This document shows positions 25,861 to 35,641 of a DNA stretch of 64,000 bases, in pieces; positions within the stretch are counted from its first letter, which is position 1, and every line of letters starts with the position of its first letter. A program made the translations under genes and the position numbers. The DNA is taken from contig CACBXW010000001.1 in assembly GCA_902543295.1 (NCBI GenBank), forward strand, positions 1-64,000, read 5' to 3'. This stretch comes from an uncultured Pelagibacteraceae bacterium (GTDB lineage: Bacteria; Pseudomonadota; Alphaproteobacteria; Pelagibacterales; Pelagibacteraceae). A model generated the notes under the pieces. It worked only from the letters and a program-made list of their open reading frames with translations. It was not told where the DNA came from and did no database searches.

Positions 25861-26277
25861 ATGGGATTTAAGCTCAAAAGTTCAAAAAACGATCCAATGA
25901 GTGAAATTAATGTTACACCATTTGTTGATGTAATGTTGGTTTTGCTAATTATATTCATGGTCACTGCACCATTGCTTACAGTTGGAGTACAGGTAGATCT
26001 GCCAGAAACTTCTGCTGATACACTTCCTGAGGAAAATGAACCATTAACTTTAACTATTAATTCTAAAGGTGAAATTTTTATTCAGGAAACAAAAGTCGAG
26101 TTTAACAATTTGATTGTTAAAATATTGGCAGTGTCAAATAATAGAACTGATACAAGAATTTATGTTAGGGGAGACAAAGCTATTAACTATGGAAGGGTTC
26201 TGGAAATTATGGGAATGCTTTCAGGGTCGGGATTTACAAAAGTTGCTTTAATATCTGAACCGAATAAAGAGAGATAG
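25861..26277 (+). CDS. tolR: Tol-Pal system protein TolR
   Basis: The 138-residue ExbD/TolR protein has a short cytoplasmic N terminus 'MSEINVTPFVDVMLVLLIIF', the single membrane helix carrying the conserved proton-binding Asp in 'VDVMLVL', and a periplasmic domain ending 'GFTKVALISE'. It works with TolQ as the stator of the Tol motor. It starts directly after tolQ. Confidence 0.96.
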   Translation: MGFKLKSSKNDPMSEINVTPFVDVMLVLLIIFMVTAPLLTVGVQVDLPETSADTLPEENEPLTLTINSKGEIFIQETKVEFNNLIVKILAVSNNRTDTRIYVRGDKAINYGRVLEIMGMLSGSGFTKVALISEPNKER

Positions 26278-26282
26278 AGATT

Positions 26283-27251
26283 ATGTATCGAGGTCTTTTA
26301 ATCTCATCTGGATTTCATGTTGCTATTGTTATGGTGAGTATCTTGGCTTTACCATTTGTTGCCAAAAAACCTCTGGATATTCCACCTCTTATCTCTGTTG
26401 AGCTTATTCAAATAGCTGAAAAGACAAATATTCCTTTCGCACCAAAAGCATCAAAAATAATTGAGAAGGCAAAAAAAGAAAATGAAAAGCTTTTGTCTGA
26501 ACAGGCCCCTCCTAAAAAAGTAAAAAAAGATGAAAAAAAAGAAGTTCAAACAGATAAAAAAAAAAATGATATTTCTGAGGTTGCATCAAAAAAAACACCA
26601 ACTAGTGAAAATAAAATAGAAAAGCTAAAAAAAGAAAAATTAAACGCTGTACCTATGCCAGATGAAGATAAACAGAAAATTCAACCTAAAGAAGAAAAAA
26701 AGCAGAAACCTTCAAAAGAAATCAACGACGAAAATATCAAAAAAATAGTTCAAACAAAAAAACCTATTTTGGATGAGAAAAAAGTTAAACAAGTTTCAGA
26801 ATTTGAAAAGAAAGAAAAATTAGATTTAAACGAAATTGCAGCTTTAATTGATAAAAAAAAAGAAAATTTAGCAGAAACAAAAAAAGAAGTTGATAAGATT
26901 TCTCAATCAACTGATGAAACTATGGATTATTCAAAACTAACCCTTAGTGAAGAGGACGCATTAAAGGCCCAAATATTTACATGCTGGAGTGTTCCTATAG
27001 GTTTGCCATTTAGTGAAGATTTATTAGTTAGAGTTAAACTCCAATTAAAACCAGACGGTACAATTGAAAAACTTGAAATGTTAGATCATGTAAAAATGAA
27101 CACACCTGGTAAAGAAAAATTTAGAACACTAGCAGATAGTGTAAGACGAGCTATTCAGTTGTGTAACCCATTAAAAGTTCCCACAAGTGGGTATGAAAGA
27201 TGGAAAAATATGATTTTAAATTTTGATGCTCGTGATATGCTTGGAGGATAA
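26283..27251 (+). CDS. tolA: Tol-Pal system protein TolA
   Basis: The 322-residue protein has one N-terminal membrane helix (about 6-28), a long periplasmic stretch of Lys/Glu-rich sequence (about 55-215), and a compact C-terminal domain '[20 protein letters not shown]' to '[14 protein letters not shown]' that resembles TonB/TolA domain III. Two Cys in this domain could pair. TolA spans the periplasm and links the TolQR motor to Pal and TolB. The repetitive middle makes sequence identity weak, so the name rests on the two end domains and on position between tolR and tolB. Confidence 0.92.
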   Translation: MYRGLLISSGFHVAIVMVSILALPFVAKKPLDIPPLISVELIQIAEKTNIPFAPKASKIIEKAKKENEKLLSEQAPPKKVKKDEKKEVQTDKKKNDISEVASKKTPTSENKIEKLKKEKLNAVPMPDEDKQKIQPKEEKKQKPSKEINDENIKKIVQTKKPILDEKKVKQVSEFEKKEKLDLNEIAALIDKKKENLAETKKEVDKISQSTDETMDYSKLTLSEEDALKAQIFTCWSVPIGLPFSEDLLVRVKLQLKPDGTIEKLEMLDHVKMNTPGKEKFRTLADSVRRAIQLCNPLKVPTSGYERWKNMILNFDARDMLGG

Positions 27252-28597
27252 TGATTAGAATAATTAATTTATTTTTTTTTATATTTTTTTTATTGTCAGC
27301 TAAGGCTTATTCATTAATAGAGATAGATATAACAAGGGGTAATTTAGATCCGTTACCAATTGCAGTTTCTCCATTGTTTCAAGATGACAATTCAAAAAGA
27401 AATTCAATTAATGAACTTAAAATTGAAAATGTTGGATCTGAGATTTCATTAGTTGTGGAAAATAATTTAAAAATTTCAGGTTTATTTAATCCTCTTAGCA
27501 AAGAAGCATTTTTACAAAAGCCAGATATTGCTCATTTAAAACCAAGATTTGAGGATTGGGCATTGATTAAAGCTCAAGCTTTAATTACAGGCAAAGTAAC
27601 AATTGAGGACAAAAAATTAAAAGTTGAATTTAGACTATGGGATATTTTAGCCGGAAGAGAAATGATGGCCTTAGCATTTACAACGGTTCCAAGTAATTGG
27701 AGGAGAGTTGGACATATAATTTCTGATAAAGTTTATGAAAGATTAACTGGAGAAAAGGGATATTTTGATACCAGAATTATTTATGTATCTGAAGAAGGAC
27801 CTAAGACTGCAAGAGTTAAGAAGTTAGCTATTATGGATCAAGATGGTTTTAACACAAAATATTTAACATTAGGAAATGAATTAGTTTTAACTCCTCGATT
27901 TAATCCGACAAGTCAAATGGTGACTTACCTATCTTATTTTAAAAATCTACCTAGGGTATATTTATTAGATATTGAAACTGGTACTCAAGAAGTAGTTGGT
28001 GATTTTCCGGGAATGACATTTGCTCCACGATTTTCACCAGATGGAAAAAAAATTATTATGAGTTTTGCAAAAGATGGAAACTCAGATATTTATACAATGG
28101 ATTTGGAAAATAGAATTGTTGAAAGAATAACTAATCATCCATCAATTGATACATCGCCTTCTTACTCACCTGATAATCGATTTATAACATTTAATTCTGA
28201 TAGAAGTGGGTTTCAACAAATCTATGTAATGAAATCTGATGGTTCAAATGTAAAAAGAATTTCATTTGGCAAAGGATTGTATGGCACTCCTGTATGGTCT
28301 CCAAGAGGTGATTTAATTGCATTCACAAAATTACATAAAGGAAAATTTTATATCGGTGTTATGCGAACGGATGGTTCTGGAGAAAGATTATTGACTGAAA
28401 ATTACTATCAAGAAGCTCCTTCTTGGTCTCCAAATGGAAGAGTATTAATTTTTTATAGAGAGACCAAATCTAACGATAAAGGTGAAGGATTTAGTGCCAA
28501 GTTATGGTCTATAGATCTTACAGGTTATAATGAAAGGCAAGTTCAAACAGAGACGGATGCCTCCGACCCATCTTGGTCGTCTTTATTAAGTAATTAG
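27251..28597 (+). CDS. tolB: Tol-Pal system beta-propeller protein TolB
   Basis: The 448-residue periplasmic protein starts with a signal peptide (about residues 1-20, ending 'LLSAKAYS'). An N-terminal domain is followed by a beta-propeller with repeats such as '[16 protein letters not shown]', '[20 protein letters not shown]' and '[15 protein letters not shown]'. TolB binds Pal and regulates its attachment to peptidoglycan. Its start overlaps the tolA stop by one base. The next gene, pal, is 100 bases further on. Confidence 0.96.
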   Translation: MIRIINLFFFIFFLLSAKAYSLIEIDITRGNLDPLPIAVSPLFQDDNSKRNSINELKIENVGSEISLVVENNLKISGLFNPLSKEAFLQKPDIAHLKPRFEDWALIKAQALITGKVTIEDKKLKVEFRLWDILAGREMMALAFTTVPSNWRRVGHIISDKVYERLTGEKGYFDTRIIYVSEEGPKTARVKKLAIMDQDGFNTKYLTLGNELVLTPRFNPTSQMVTYLSYFKNLPRVYLLDIETGTQEVVGDFPGMTFAPRFSPDGKKIIMSFAKDGNSDIYTMDLENRIVERITNHPSIDTSPSYSPDNRFITFNSDRSGFQQIYVMKSDGSNVKRISFGKGLYGTPVWSPRGDLIAFTKLHKGKFYIGVMRTDGSGERLLTENYYQEAPSWSPNGRVLIFYRETKSNDKGEGFSAKLWSIDLTGYNERQVQTETDASDPSWSSLLSN

Positions 28598-28686
28598 GGC
28601 TATTTTATTAATTTTTTAATATAAATTAAGTTGATTTTTATGCTTGAAACATCTAATTAGTTGTGAAAAAGTTCTAATAAATTATT

Positions 28687-28692
28687 AAGGAG
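28687..28692 (+). promoter_or_regulatory. Strong ribosome binding site of pal
   Basis: AAGGAG lies five bases before the pal ATG. Most genes in this window have no such sequence, so this one stands out and suits a highly expressed lipoprotein. Confidence 0.75.
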
Positions 28693-28697
28693 CATTA

Positions 28698-29186
28698 ATG
28701 AATTTTAGCAAATCATTTAGAAATACTTTTCTAGTTATATTATTAAGTTTAATCGTATCGGCTTGTGCTACGAAAAAAACCACTACGACAGTTGAAGGTC
28801 AAATGCAAGGTGATGTCTACACAGGAACTGATACAGTTAAATATTTAGCTGACGGTGTTCCGGACAGAGTATTTTTTGCGACAAACGAATCTATTTTAAC
28901 AACTAAATCAAGAGACACATTAAGAAAACAAGCAAATTGGTTAAGAGAAAATTCTAGCATCAATGTTGTAGTCGAAGGTCATGCCGATGAAAGAGGAACA
29001 AGAGAATATAACTTGGCATTAGGCGAAAGAAGAGCAAATGCTGCCAAAGATTATCTGATCACTTATGGAATATCTGCTGATAGAATTTCAGTAATAAGTT
29101 ATGGAAAAGAAAGACCAGTTGACTCAGGTTCAAATCCGCTTTCTTGGTCTAAGAATAGAAGATCTGTAACTGTAAAAGCTAATTAA
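28698..29186 (+). CDS. pal: Peptidoglycan-associated lipoprotein Pal
   Basis: The 162-residue protein has a lipoprotein signal: a hydrophobic stretch at 11-20 then 'IVSAC' with the lipidated Cys23. The C-terminal OmpA-like domain shows 'VEGHADERGTREYNLALGER' with 'RANAAKDYL', the diaminopimelate-binding site, and 'NRRSVTV'. Pal anchors the outer membrane to peptidoglycan and is moved by TolA. It has its own 100-base upstream region and a strong Shine-Dalgarno sequence, and is followed by a hairpin terminator, so it may also be made from a separate transcript. Confidence 0.97.
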   Translation: MNFSKSFRNTFLVILLSLIVSACATKKTTTTVEGQMQGDVYTGTDTVKYLADGVPDRVFFATNESILTTKSRDTLRKQANWLRENSSINVVVEGHADERGTREYNLALGERRANAAKDYLITYGISADRISVISYGKERPVDSGSNPLSWSKNRRSVTVKAN

Positions 29187-29204
29187 AGCTATTTGAAATA
29201 TTTT

Positions 29205-29248
29205 AAAGACCCTAAGATTATTATAAATAATTGCAGGGTCTTTTTTTT
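29205..29248 (+). terminator. Rho-independent terminator after pal
   Basis: AAAGACCCT at 29205-29213 pairs with AGGGTCTTT at 29235-29243, and the T run continues to 29248. It is the clearest intrinsic terminator in the window and separates pal from cpoB. Confidence 0.88.
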
Positions 29249-29276
29249 GCCATCATTATAATTAAAAAATAATTTA

Positions 29277-30281
29277 ATGTTTAAAAAATTCTCCAATATT
29301 TTTACTTATATAATCTCTATATTTTTCATTTCATTCAGTGCAGCTTCTGAAGAACTGAACATGAGAGAAATTTTAGAAATTATTCAAAAAGATCTAAGAA
29401 CTTTAGAAAGAGCGGTTTATTCAGAATCATTTCAGAAAAAAACTGGAGGTGAAACTTCATTGACAAATAAGGAACAGGAAGATGTCTTGACAAGACATCT
29501 ATTAAAATTATCTGAAATAGAAAAACAATTTCAAAATCTGACTAACAAATTTGAAGAAATTAATTTCAAAGTCGATAAGTTATCGTCTAGACTTTCTAAA
29601 ACACAAGCAGATAATCAATTAAGATTTCAGGATTTAGAAAACAATTCTAACCTCATTCAAAAAAGTGATAACAATAAAGAAAATTCAATTACAAATGAAA
29701 ATCTAGAAAATGATCTAGCTAGCAAAAAAATTATGCCAGGCACATCCCAACCCCAAGATTTAGGCACAATATCATATAAGGACATGACAGATACAAATGA
29801 GACACAAGCAATACAGTCAGTTGAAACGACTCAAACAATCCTAACAGAAAATTTTATAAACGAGGAAAAAATTTTACCTGACGCGTCTCCTTTAGAGCAA
29901 TATGAATTCGCAACTAGTTTTTTAAAAGTGGGAGATTATAATATGGCAGAAAGGGCATTCAGAGAATTTGTTGATACAAATCCAGACAATGACCTTTCTG
30001 GAAACGCACAGTATTGGTATGCGGAAACTTTCAGAATAAGACAGCTCTATACAGATGCGGCATCTGCTTATTTAGAGGGTTACCAAAAATATCCCAAGAG
30101 TGAAAAAGCACCTATTAACCTTTTGAAGCTTGGTGTATCTTTAGTTCAAATAGGAGAGAAAGATCAGGGTTGCTTAATGATTGCTGGTGTTAAAAAACAG
30201 TATCCAAATGCCACTCAATCAGTTCTTCAAAAAGCTAAATATGAAGAGAAAAAGTTTGAGTGCAACAAAGAAAACTCTTAA
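29277..30281 (+). CDS. cpoB: Tol-Pal associated periplasmic protein CpoB (YbgF)
   Basis: The 334-residue protein has a signal peptide ('FTYIISIFFISFSAASEE', residues 9-26), a coiled-coil region at about 60-125, a low-complexity linker, and C-terminal TPR repeats: 'YEFATSFLKVGDYNMAERAF', 'NAQYWYAETFRIRQLYTDAA', 'APINLLKLGVSL'. This is the YbgF/CpoB layout; the protein couples peptidoglycan synthesis with outer-membrane constriction. It follows the pal terminator and its 3' end overlaps tilS. Confidence 0.93.
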   Translation: MFKKFSNIFTYIISIFFISFSAASEELNMREILEIIQKDLRTLERAVYSESFQKKTGGETSLTNKEQEDVLTRHLLKLSEIEKQFQNLTNKFEEINFKVDKLSSRLSKTQADNQLRFQDLENNSNLIQKSDNNKENSITNENLENDLASKKIMPGTSQPQDLGTISYKDMTDTNETQAIQSVETTQTILTENFINEEKILPDASPLEQYEFATSFLKVGDYNMAERAFREFVDTNPDNDLSGNAQYWYAETFRIRQLYTDAASAYLEGYQKYPKSEKAPINLLKLGVSLVQIGEKDQGCLMIAGVKKQYPNATQSVLQKAKYEEKKFECNKENS

Positions 30282-31293
30282 TTTTTATTTAACAAAATTA
30301 AAAGATCCTCAGGTAAGAAAATTATATAGCCAATTCTCAAAAAATCTCGCATCTGTGGATTTAACCAATAAAAAGATTATGGTTGGGGTATCTGGTGGTG
30401 CTGACAGCTTAGCTGTTTTATTTTTTGCTCAGTGCTATGCTTTAAAACATCAAACTAAATTGTACCCTGTAATAATAGATCATAAACTAAGAAAAGAATC
30501 TACAATCGAGGCTGAAAACTTGAAGTATAAACTTAAACAAAACTTTAAAATTAAATGTAAAATTCTCTCAAAAAAAATTGTTAAAATTAATAAGAATATA
30601 CAATCTTATGCAAGAGACTTAAGATATGATTTATTTTTTGAAGAGTGCAATAAACAAAAAATAGACTATCTTATATTAGGACATCATAAAGATGATCTAA
30701 TTGAAAATTTTTTTATAAGATTTCTGAGAGGCTCTGGTTTAAAAGGACTTGTTTCTTTTGACAAAAACGTAATAATTTATAACGGAATTAATGTTATTAG
30801 ACCATTTCTATCTACTTCAAAAAAAGATCTACTTAAAATAAATAAAAAAACTTTTGGATTTTTTATAGATGATCCCACAAATAATGATGATAAATTTTTG
30901 AGGAGTAGAATTAGAAAACTTCTAGTAAATTTAGATAAAGAAGGTCTAAAGTTTAATAAATTTTATTTAACTTTAAAAAATTTGTCAAAAAGTGATCAAG
31001 TAATCGAATTTTATGTTGATAAAAATATTTTAGAAAACTCAAAGTATTTTGAGAAAGATAAAAAAATAATATTAAACAAATCCTTTTTTAATAATCCTGA
31101 GGAAATTATTTTGAGAAGTATTATGCAAGTAATTAAACGCATTAGTTGGAAAAAAAACTATCCAAGAGGCAAAAAGGTGAATAGTCTTATAGATTCTATA
31201 AAGTTTACGAACAAAAACGTGAAATTGACACTTTCTGGATGTATTATTGAAAAAATTCAAGATTCGGTGATTATTTACCCAGAAAAACGATAA
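30241..31293 (+). CDS. tilS: tRNA(Ile)-lysidine synthase
   Basis: From the ATG at 30241 the protein has 350 residues. The PP-loop ATPase motif 'VGVSGGADSLAVL' and 'LGHHKDDLIENFFIRFLRGS' are diagnostic for TilS, which changes the wobble C of tRNA-Ile(CAU) to lysidine so it reads AUA, a frequent codon in this AT-rich genome. The start is not certain: this ATG overlaps cpoB by 41 bases, and an earlier ATG at 30181 is also in frame. It precedes ftsH, a widely conserved order. Confidence 0.9.
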   Translation: MKRKSLSATKKTLNFYLTKLKDPQVRKLYSQFSKNLASVDLTNKKIMVGVSGGADSLAVLFFAQCYALKHQTKLYPVIIDHKLRKESTIEAENLKYKLKQNFKIKCKILSKKIVKINKNIQSYARDLRYDLFFEECNKQKIDYLILGHHKDDLIENFFIRFLRGSGLKGLVSFDKNVIIYNGINVIRPFLSTSKKDLLKINKKTFGFFIDDPTNNDDKFLRSRIRKLLVNLDKEGLKFNKFYLTLKNLSKSDQVIEFYVDKNILENSKYFEKDKKIILNKSFFNNPEEIILRSIMQVIKRISWKKNYPRGKKVNSLIDSIKFTNKNVKLTLSGCIIEKIQDSVIIYPEKR

Positions 31294-31314
31294 TTTTTTT
31301 GTTAAATGATCAAA

Positions 31315-31343
31315 TTGACACTTGTTAAATTATTAATAATTCT
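31315..31343 (+). promoter_or_regulatory. Possible ftsH promoter
   Basis: A perfect TTGACA (31315-31320) is followed after 17 bases by the poor -10 hexamer AATTCT (31338-31343). It lies in the 64-base gap before ftsH. The -10 box is weak, so this is only a candidate; ftsH is a heat-shock gene in other bacteria. Confidence 0.3.
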
Positions 31344-31357
31344 TAATTTAATGCTCT

Positions 31358-33250
31358 ATGAATTTTAAAAACTTAGCCATGTGGGGAATAATCGTCATTT
31401 TAACGATTGGTCTTTATAATATGTTTAAGAACCCACAAGGTTCAATTTCTCAAAAAAATAAAATTATTTTCTCAGAATTCTTAACCGAGGTCGATAATGG
31501 AAGAGTAGTTAAAGTAGAGATACAAGGAAAAAATATAAAAGGAGTATTATCAAATGGAAATCAATTCACCACCTATGCTCCTGAAGACCCGAACTTAATC
31601 CAGAAACTAAGCGATAAAGGTGTAAGCATCTCAGCAAGTCCATTAGAGGAAAAAATGCCTTCATTATTAGGAATACTTCTTTCATGGTTTCCAATGCTTT
31701 TATTGATTGCTGTTTGGATATTCTTTATGAGACAAATGCAAGGTGGAAAAGGTGGGGCAATGGGATTTGGAAGATCGAAAGCAAAAATGATGAATGAAGT
31801 AAAAGGAAAAGTTACTTTTAATGACGTTGCCGGTGTTGAGGAAGCTAAAGAAGAAGTAGAAGAAGTAGTTGAATTTTTAAAAGATCCAAGAAAGTTTAGC
31901 AGATTAGGTGGTAAGATACCACGAGGTTGTTTATTAGTGGGTCCTCCAGGAACTGGTAAGACTTTACTGGCAAGAGCAATTGCTGGAGAAGCTGGAGTTC
32001 CATTTTTCACTATATCTGGATCAGATTTCGTTGAAATGTTTGTTGGTGTTGGAGCTTCGAGAGTTAGAGATATGTTTGAACAAGGTAAAAAACATTCTCC
32101 GTGTATTATATTTATTGATGAGATTGATGCAGTTGGAAGAAGCAGAGGAGCAGGTCTTGGTGGAGGAAATGATGAAAGAGAGCAAACTCTCAATCAGTTA
32201 TTAGTTGAGATGGATGGTTTTGATACTAATGAAGGTGTAATTATTATTGCTGCAACTAATAGACCAGATGTCTTAGATCCAGCTCTTTTAAGACCAGGAA
32301 GATTTGACAGACAGGTTGTTGTTTCCAATCCAGATCTAATCGGTAGAGAGAAAATTTTAAAAGTACACGCAAAGAAAATATCAATGGCACCTGATGTTAA
32401 TTTAAGAACAGTAGCTAGAGGAACACCTGGATTCTCTGGTGCAGATTTAGCAAATCTTGTAAACGAGGCAGCATTGCTAGCCGCAAGAAAAAACAAAAGA
32501 ATTGTGACGTATCAAGAATTTGAAGAAGCTAAAGATAAAGTTATGATGGGATCTGAAAGAAGATCTATGGTAATGTCAGAGGAAGAGAAAAAATTAACTG
32601 CTTACCATGAGGCTGGACATGCGATTGTGACAATAAATGAAAAAGCCGCTTATCCTATTCATAAAGCAACAATAATACCAAGAGGAAGAGCCTTAGGTAT
32701 GGTTATGCAATTACCTGAAAGGGATGAAGTTTCTCAAACAAGAGAACAGCTTCATGCACAAATGGCCATAGCAATGGGCGGAAGAGTTGCGGAAGAAATA
32801 ATTTTTGGAGATGACAAAGTAACTACTGGAGCAGCAAGTGATATTGAACAGGCAACTAAAAGAGCACGAGCCATGGTTATGAGAGCTGGATTAAGTAAAG
32901 AAATGGGACCAGTTGCTTATGGTGAAAACGAAGAAGAAGTATTTTTAGGAAGATCTGTTGCAAGACAGCAAAATATGTCAGAGGAAACTGCAAGAAAAGT
33001 TGATAGTGAAATTAGAAAATTTGTTGATATGGGTTACGAGAGAGCAAGAAAAGTATTGACTGAAAAAATTGATGATCTGCATAAATTAGCAAAAGCTTTG
33101 CTTACTTACGAAACTTTAACAGGTGCGGAAATTGAGGATTTAATTAATAAAAATATATATCCTAAGAATAAAGAAGATCTAAAAGTTGAAGATGATGATC
33201 AAAGCTCAGCACTTGGTTCAATGGGTCTAAAACCAAAGATAGTGCACTAA
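31358..33250 (+). CDS. ftsH: ATP-dependent zinc metalloprotease FtsH
   Basis: The 630-residue inner-membrane AAA+ protease has membrane helices at about 5-22 and 103-124 with a small periplasmic domain between. 'GPPGTGKT' at 195-202 is Walker A, 'IIFIDEID' Walker B, '[10 protein letters not shown]' the sensor-2 part, and 'HEAGH' at 417-421 the zinc site. It degrades misfolded membrane proteins and short-lived cytosolic proteins such as RpoH, which is also encoded here (37762-38652). HflK and HflC, its partners, are at 59447-61409. Confidence 0.98.
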   Translation: MNFKNLAMWGIIVILTIGLYNMFKNPQGSISQKNKIIFSEFLTEVDNGRVVKVEIQGKNIKGVLSNGNQFTTYAPEDPNLIQKLSDKGVSISASPLEEKMPSLLGILLSWFPMLLLIAVWIFFMRQMQGGKGGAMGFGRSKAKMMNEVKGKVTFNDVAGVEEAKEEVEEVVEFLKDPRKFSRLGGKIPRGCLLVGPPGTGKTLLARAIAGEAGVPFFTISGSDFVEMFVGVGASRVRDMFEQGKKHSPCIIFIDEIDAVGRSRGAGLGGGNDEREQTLNQLLVEMDGFDTNEGVIIIAATNRPDVLDPALLRPGRFDRQVVVSNPDLIGREKILKVHAKKISMAPDVNLRTVARGTPGFSGADLANLVNEAALLAARKNKRIVTYQEFEEAKDKVMMGSERRSMVMSEEEKKLTAYHEAGHAIVTINEKAAYPIHKATIIPRGRALGMVMQLPERDEVSQTREQLHAQMAIAMGGRVAEEIIFGDDKVTTGAASDIEQATKRARAMVMRAGLSKEMGPVAYGENEEEVFLGRSVARQQNMSEETARKVDSEIRKFVDMGYERARKVLTEKIDDLHKLAKALLTYETLTGAEIEDLINKNIYPKNKEDLKVEDDDQSSALGSMGLKPKIVH

Positions 33251-33256
33251 GCTTTA

Positions 33257-34306
33257 ATGAATAAATATTACACTAGAGCGTGTAATTTTTATTATGGAAT
33301 AACATCAAAAACGAACATAAAAAAAAAAAAATCTATTCCTCTCAATGGTTACAATCATATTTCTTTTGATAAATTAGAAATCATTGACAGAAAAAAAAAC
33401 AAAATAATTAACATTAAAGATATTAGAAAACTTTCAACTAAATTAAAAAAAAAAGTTATTAGAGATTTAAAAAATATAAAAAAAAAGAAAATTTTTAAAC
33501 AAATAAATTTATCGGATATCCCTATTTTGATGGGTATAGTTAATTTAACTCCAGATAGTTTCTCAGATGGTGGCAAATATAATAAAAAAAATTTAGCGTT
33601 AAAACATGTTAATAACTTATTATCAAATGGAGCAAAGATAATAGACGTTGGTGGAGAGTCTACGAGACCAGGTGCAAAAGATATTAATCCTAGAAAAGAA
33701 TGGGATAGAATAAAGGTCATCTTAAAAATTTTAAAAAACAAAAAAAGTTTTGTTTCATTAGATACTAGAAAAAGTTTTGTGATGAAGAAAGCCTCTAAAA
33801 TAAAAGTAGATCTTATAAATGATGTGTCTGGACTAAGTTATGACCCTGATACTATAAATTATTTAAAAAAAACAAAAAAACCTTTTGTCATTCATCACAT
33901 GAAAGGAACACCAAAGAATATGCAGATTAAACCTACTTATAAAAATGTTTTACTTGATATTTATGACTTCTTTGAAACAAAACTAAAATATCTAAGAAAA
34001 CAAGGTATAAAACATAATAATATTATATTAGATCCAGGAATTGGGTTTGGAAAAAATTTGAAACATAATATTACCCTCTTAAAGAATATTTCTATTTTTC
34101 ATTCATTGGGTCTCCCTGTAATGTTGGGTTTATCTAGAAAGAGATTTATTAAGGATATTTCAAAAGAGAATGATACAAAAGAGAGAATTGGTGGAACAGT
34201 ATCTTCATGTATTCAAGCATATCTACAAGGAATTCAAATTTTAAGAGTTCATGATGTTAAAGAAATTAGCCAAGCATTTAAAGTGTTTAAAGAATTAGAA
34301 AATTAG
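33257..34306 (+). CDS. folP: Dihydropteroate synthase with N-terminal extension
   Basis: The 349-residue protein carries the synthase TIM barrel from about residue 88: 'MGIVNLTPDSFSDGGKY' at 92-108, 'GGESTRPGA', 'FVSLDTRKSFVM', 'LINDVSGL' and 'ILDPGIGFGK'. It joins pABA to the pterin diphosphate in folate synthesis. The first 85 residues form a Lys-rich lead much longer than in E. coli FolP, including an A13 tract at 33319-33331. The gene is seven bases after ftsH, matching the conserved ftsH-folP-glmM order. Confidence 0.94.
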   Translation: MNKYYTRACNFYYGITSKTNIKKKKSIPLNGYNHISFDKLEIIDRKKNKIINIKDIRKLSTKLKKKVIRDLKNIKKKKIFKQINLSDIPILMGIVNLTPDSFSDGGKYNKKNLALKHVNNLLSNGAKIIDVGGESTRPGAKDINPRKEWDRIKVILKILKNKKSFVSLDTRKSFVMKKASKIKVDLINDVSGLSYDPDTINYLKKTKKPFVIHHMKGTPKNMQIKPTYKNVLLDIYDFFETKLKYLRKQGIKHNNIILDPGIGFGKNLKHNITLLKNISIFHSLGLPVMLGLSRKRFIKDISKENDTKERIGGTVSSCIQAYLQGIQILRVHDVKEISQAFKVFKELEN

Positions 34307-34308
34307 CA

Positions 34309-35640
34309 ATGATTAAAAAATATTTTGGAACTGACGGAATTAGAGGAAAAGTTAACGGCTCTAAAATAAATGGTGAAATGTTTTTTAAATTTGGCTTAGC
34401 AGCTGGAACATATTTTAAAAATTTAAAAAAAAGTAAACAAACAGCAATAATTGCAAAAGATACTAGATTATCAGGTTACACGCTTGAACCTGCGTTAGTA
34501 TCTGGATTGGCATCAGCGGGGATGCATATTTATACTTTAGGACCGCTACCAACAAATGGTCTAGCAATGCTAACGAAAAAAATGAGAGCAAATATGGGCA
34601 TAATGATTACAGCTTCACATAATCCATATTATGATAATGGTTTAAAGCTATTTGGACCTGATGGACTTAAACTATCTGATAAAATTGAAAAAAAAATTGA
34701 GAAGTTAATTGATTCAAAAATTACAAAAAATCTGTCTAAACCTATTGAACTTGGTAGGGTTAAAAGACTAGAAGATGCTAATGATAACTATATAAAAATA
34801 TTAAAACAAAATTTCCCATCCTCATTTAGTTTAAAAGGTATTAAAATTGCCTTAGACTGTGCTAATGGTGCTGGTTATAAAGCTGGTCCTGAATTATTTA
34901 AATCATTAGGCGCCAAAGTATTTAAAACTGGTACTTCTCCTAACGGATTGAATATTAATCTTAAATCTGGATCAACTTATCCAAGTAAAATTTGTAAAAT
35001 GACAAAAAAAAATAAGGCCCATATAGGAATTGCATTAGATGGAGATGCAGACAGAATTATAGTCTGTGACGAAAAAGGTAGAATTGTTGATGGAGATAAA
35101 ATTCTTGCCATGTTGGGAGAAAGATGGAAAAGAAAAAAAATTTTAAAAGGTGGAGTAATTGGGACACTAATGTCGAATTATGGTTTAGAAAATTTTTTTA
35201 AAAATAAGGGAATTAAATTTTTAAGATCAGATGTAGGAGATAGGTATGTAAAAGAAAAAATGAAAAAAAATAAGTTTAATTTAGGTGGAGAACAATCGGG
35301 TCACATAATCCTTGGGAAGTTTGCAACTACAGGAGATGGATTACTGGTTGCCTTAGAAATACTTTTTTCATTAAGAAAAAAAAAGAAAGCCAGTGAACTT
35401 TTTAATAAATTTAAACCCACTCCACAAATTTTGGAAAATATAGAAGTTAAAGATAAATCAATAATTAATACTCCAAAATGCAAAAAAGCAATTAATCAAG
35501 CAAATAAAATAATTAAAAAAAAAGGTAGAATATTAGTTAGAAAATCTGGTACTGAACCAAAAATTAGAATTATGAGCGAGTCAGATGACTCAAGTTTAAA
35601 TAAATTGTGTGTTAATATAATTAAAAAATCAATCCAGTAA
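34309..35640 (+). CDS. glmM: Phosphoglucosamine mutase
   Basis: The 443-residue enzyme converts glucosamine-6-phosphate to glucosamine-1-phosphate for peptidoglycan and LPS. 'FGTDGIRG' opens the chain, 'ITASHNPYYDNGLK' at 100-113 holds the phosphorylated Ser103, 'ALDGDADR' is the Mg2+ site, 'LGGEQSGH' is the sugar loop, and 'VRKSGTEPKIRIM' binds phosphate. It begins two bases after folP. Confidence 0.97.
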   Translation: MIKKYFGTDGIRGKVNGSKINGEMFFKFGLAAGTYFKNLKKSKQTAIIAKDTRLSGYTLEPALVSGLASAGMHIYTLGPLPTNGLAMLTKKMRANMGIMITASHNPYYDNGLKLFGPDGLKLSDKIEKKIEKLIDSKITKNLSKPIELGRVKRLEDANDNYIKILKQNFPSSFSLKGIKIALDCANGAGYKAGPELFKSLGAKVFKTGTSPNGLNINLKSGSTYPSKICKMTKKNKAHIGIALDGDADRIIVCDEKGRIVDGDKILAMLGERWKRKKILKGGVIGTLMSNYGLENFFKNKGIKFLRSDVGDRYVKEKMKKNKFNLGGEQSGHIILGKFATTGDGLLVALEILFSLRKKKKASELFNKFKPTPQILENIEVKDKSIINTPKCKKAINQANKIIKKKGRILVRKSGTEPKIRIMSESDDSSLNKLCVNIIKKSIQ

Positions 35641-35641
35641 A

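Noticed and set aside
31573-32193. A 206-codon open frame antisense to ftsH
   Set aside because: ftsH is complete and highly conserved there; the antisense frame is Ser/Pro-rich and has no recognisable family.
33355-33741. A 128-codon frame antisense to folP
   Set aside because: Phe/Leu-rich product arising from the Lys-rich sense strand.
35641-35641. TPP riboswitch before thiD
   Set aside because: There is a one-base gap after glmM; no leader exists. None was seen before thiE either, whose start is inside fba.
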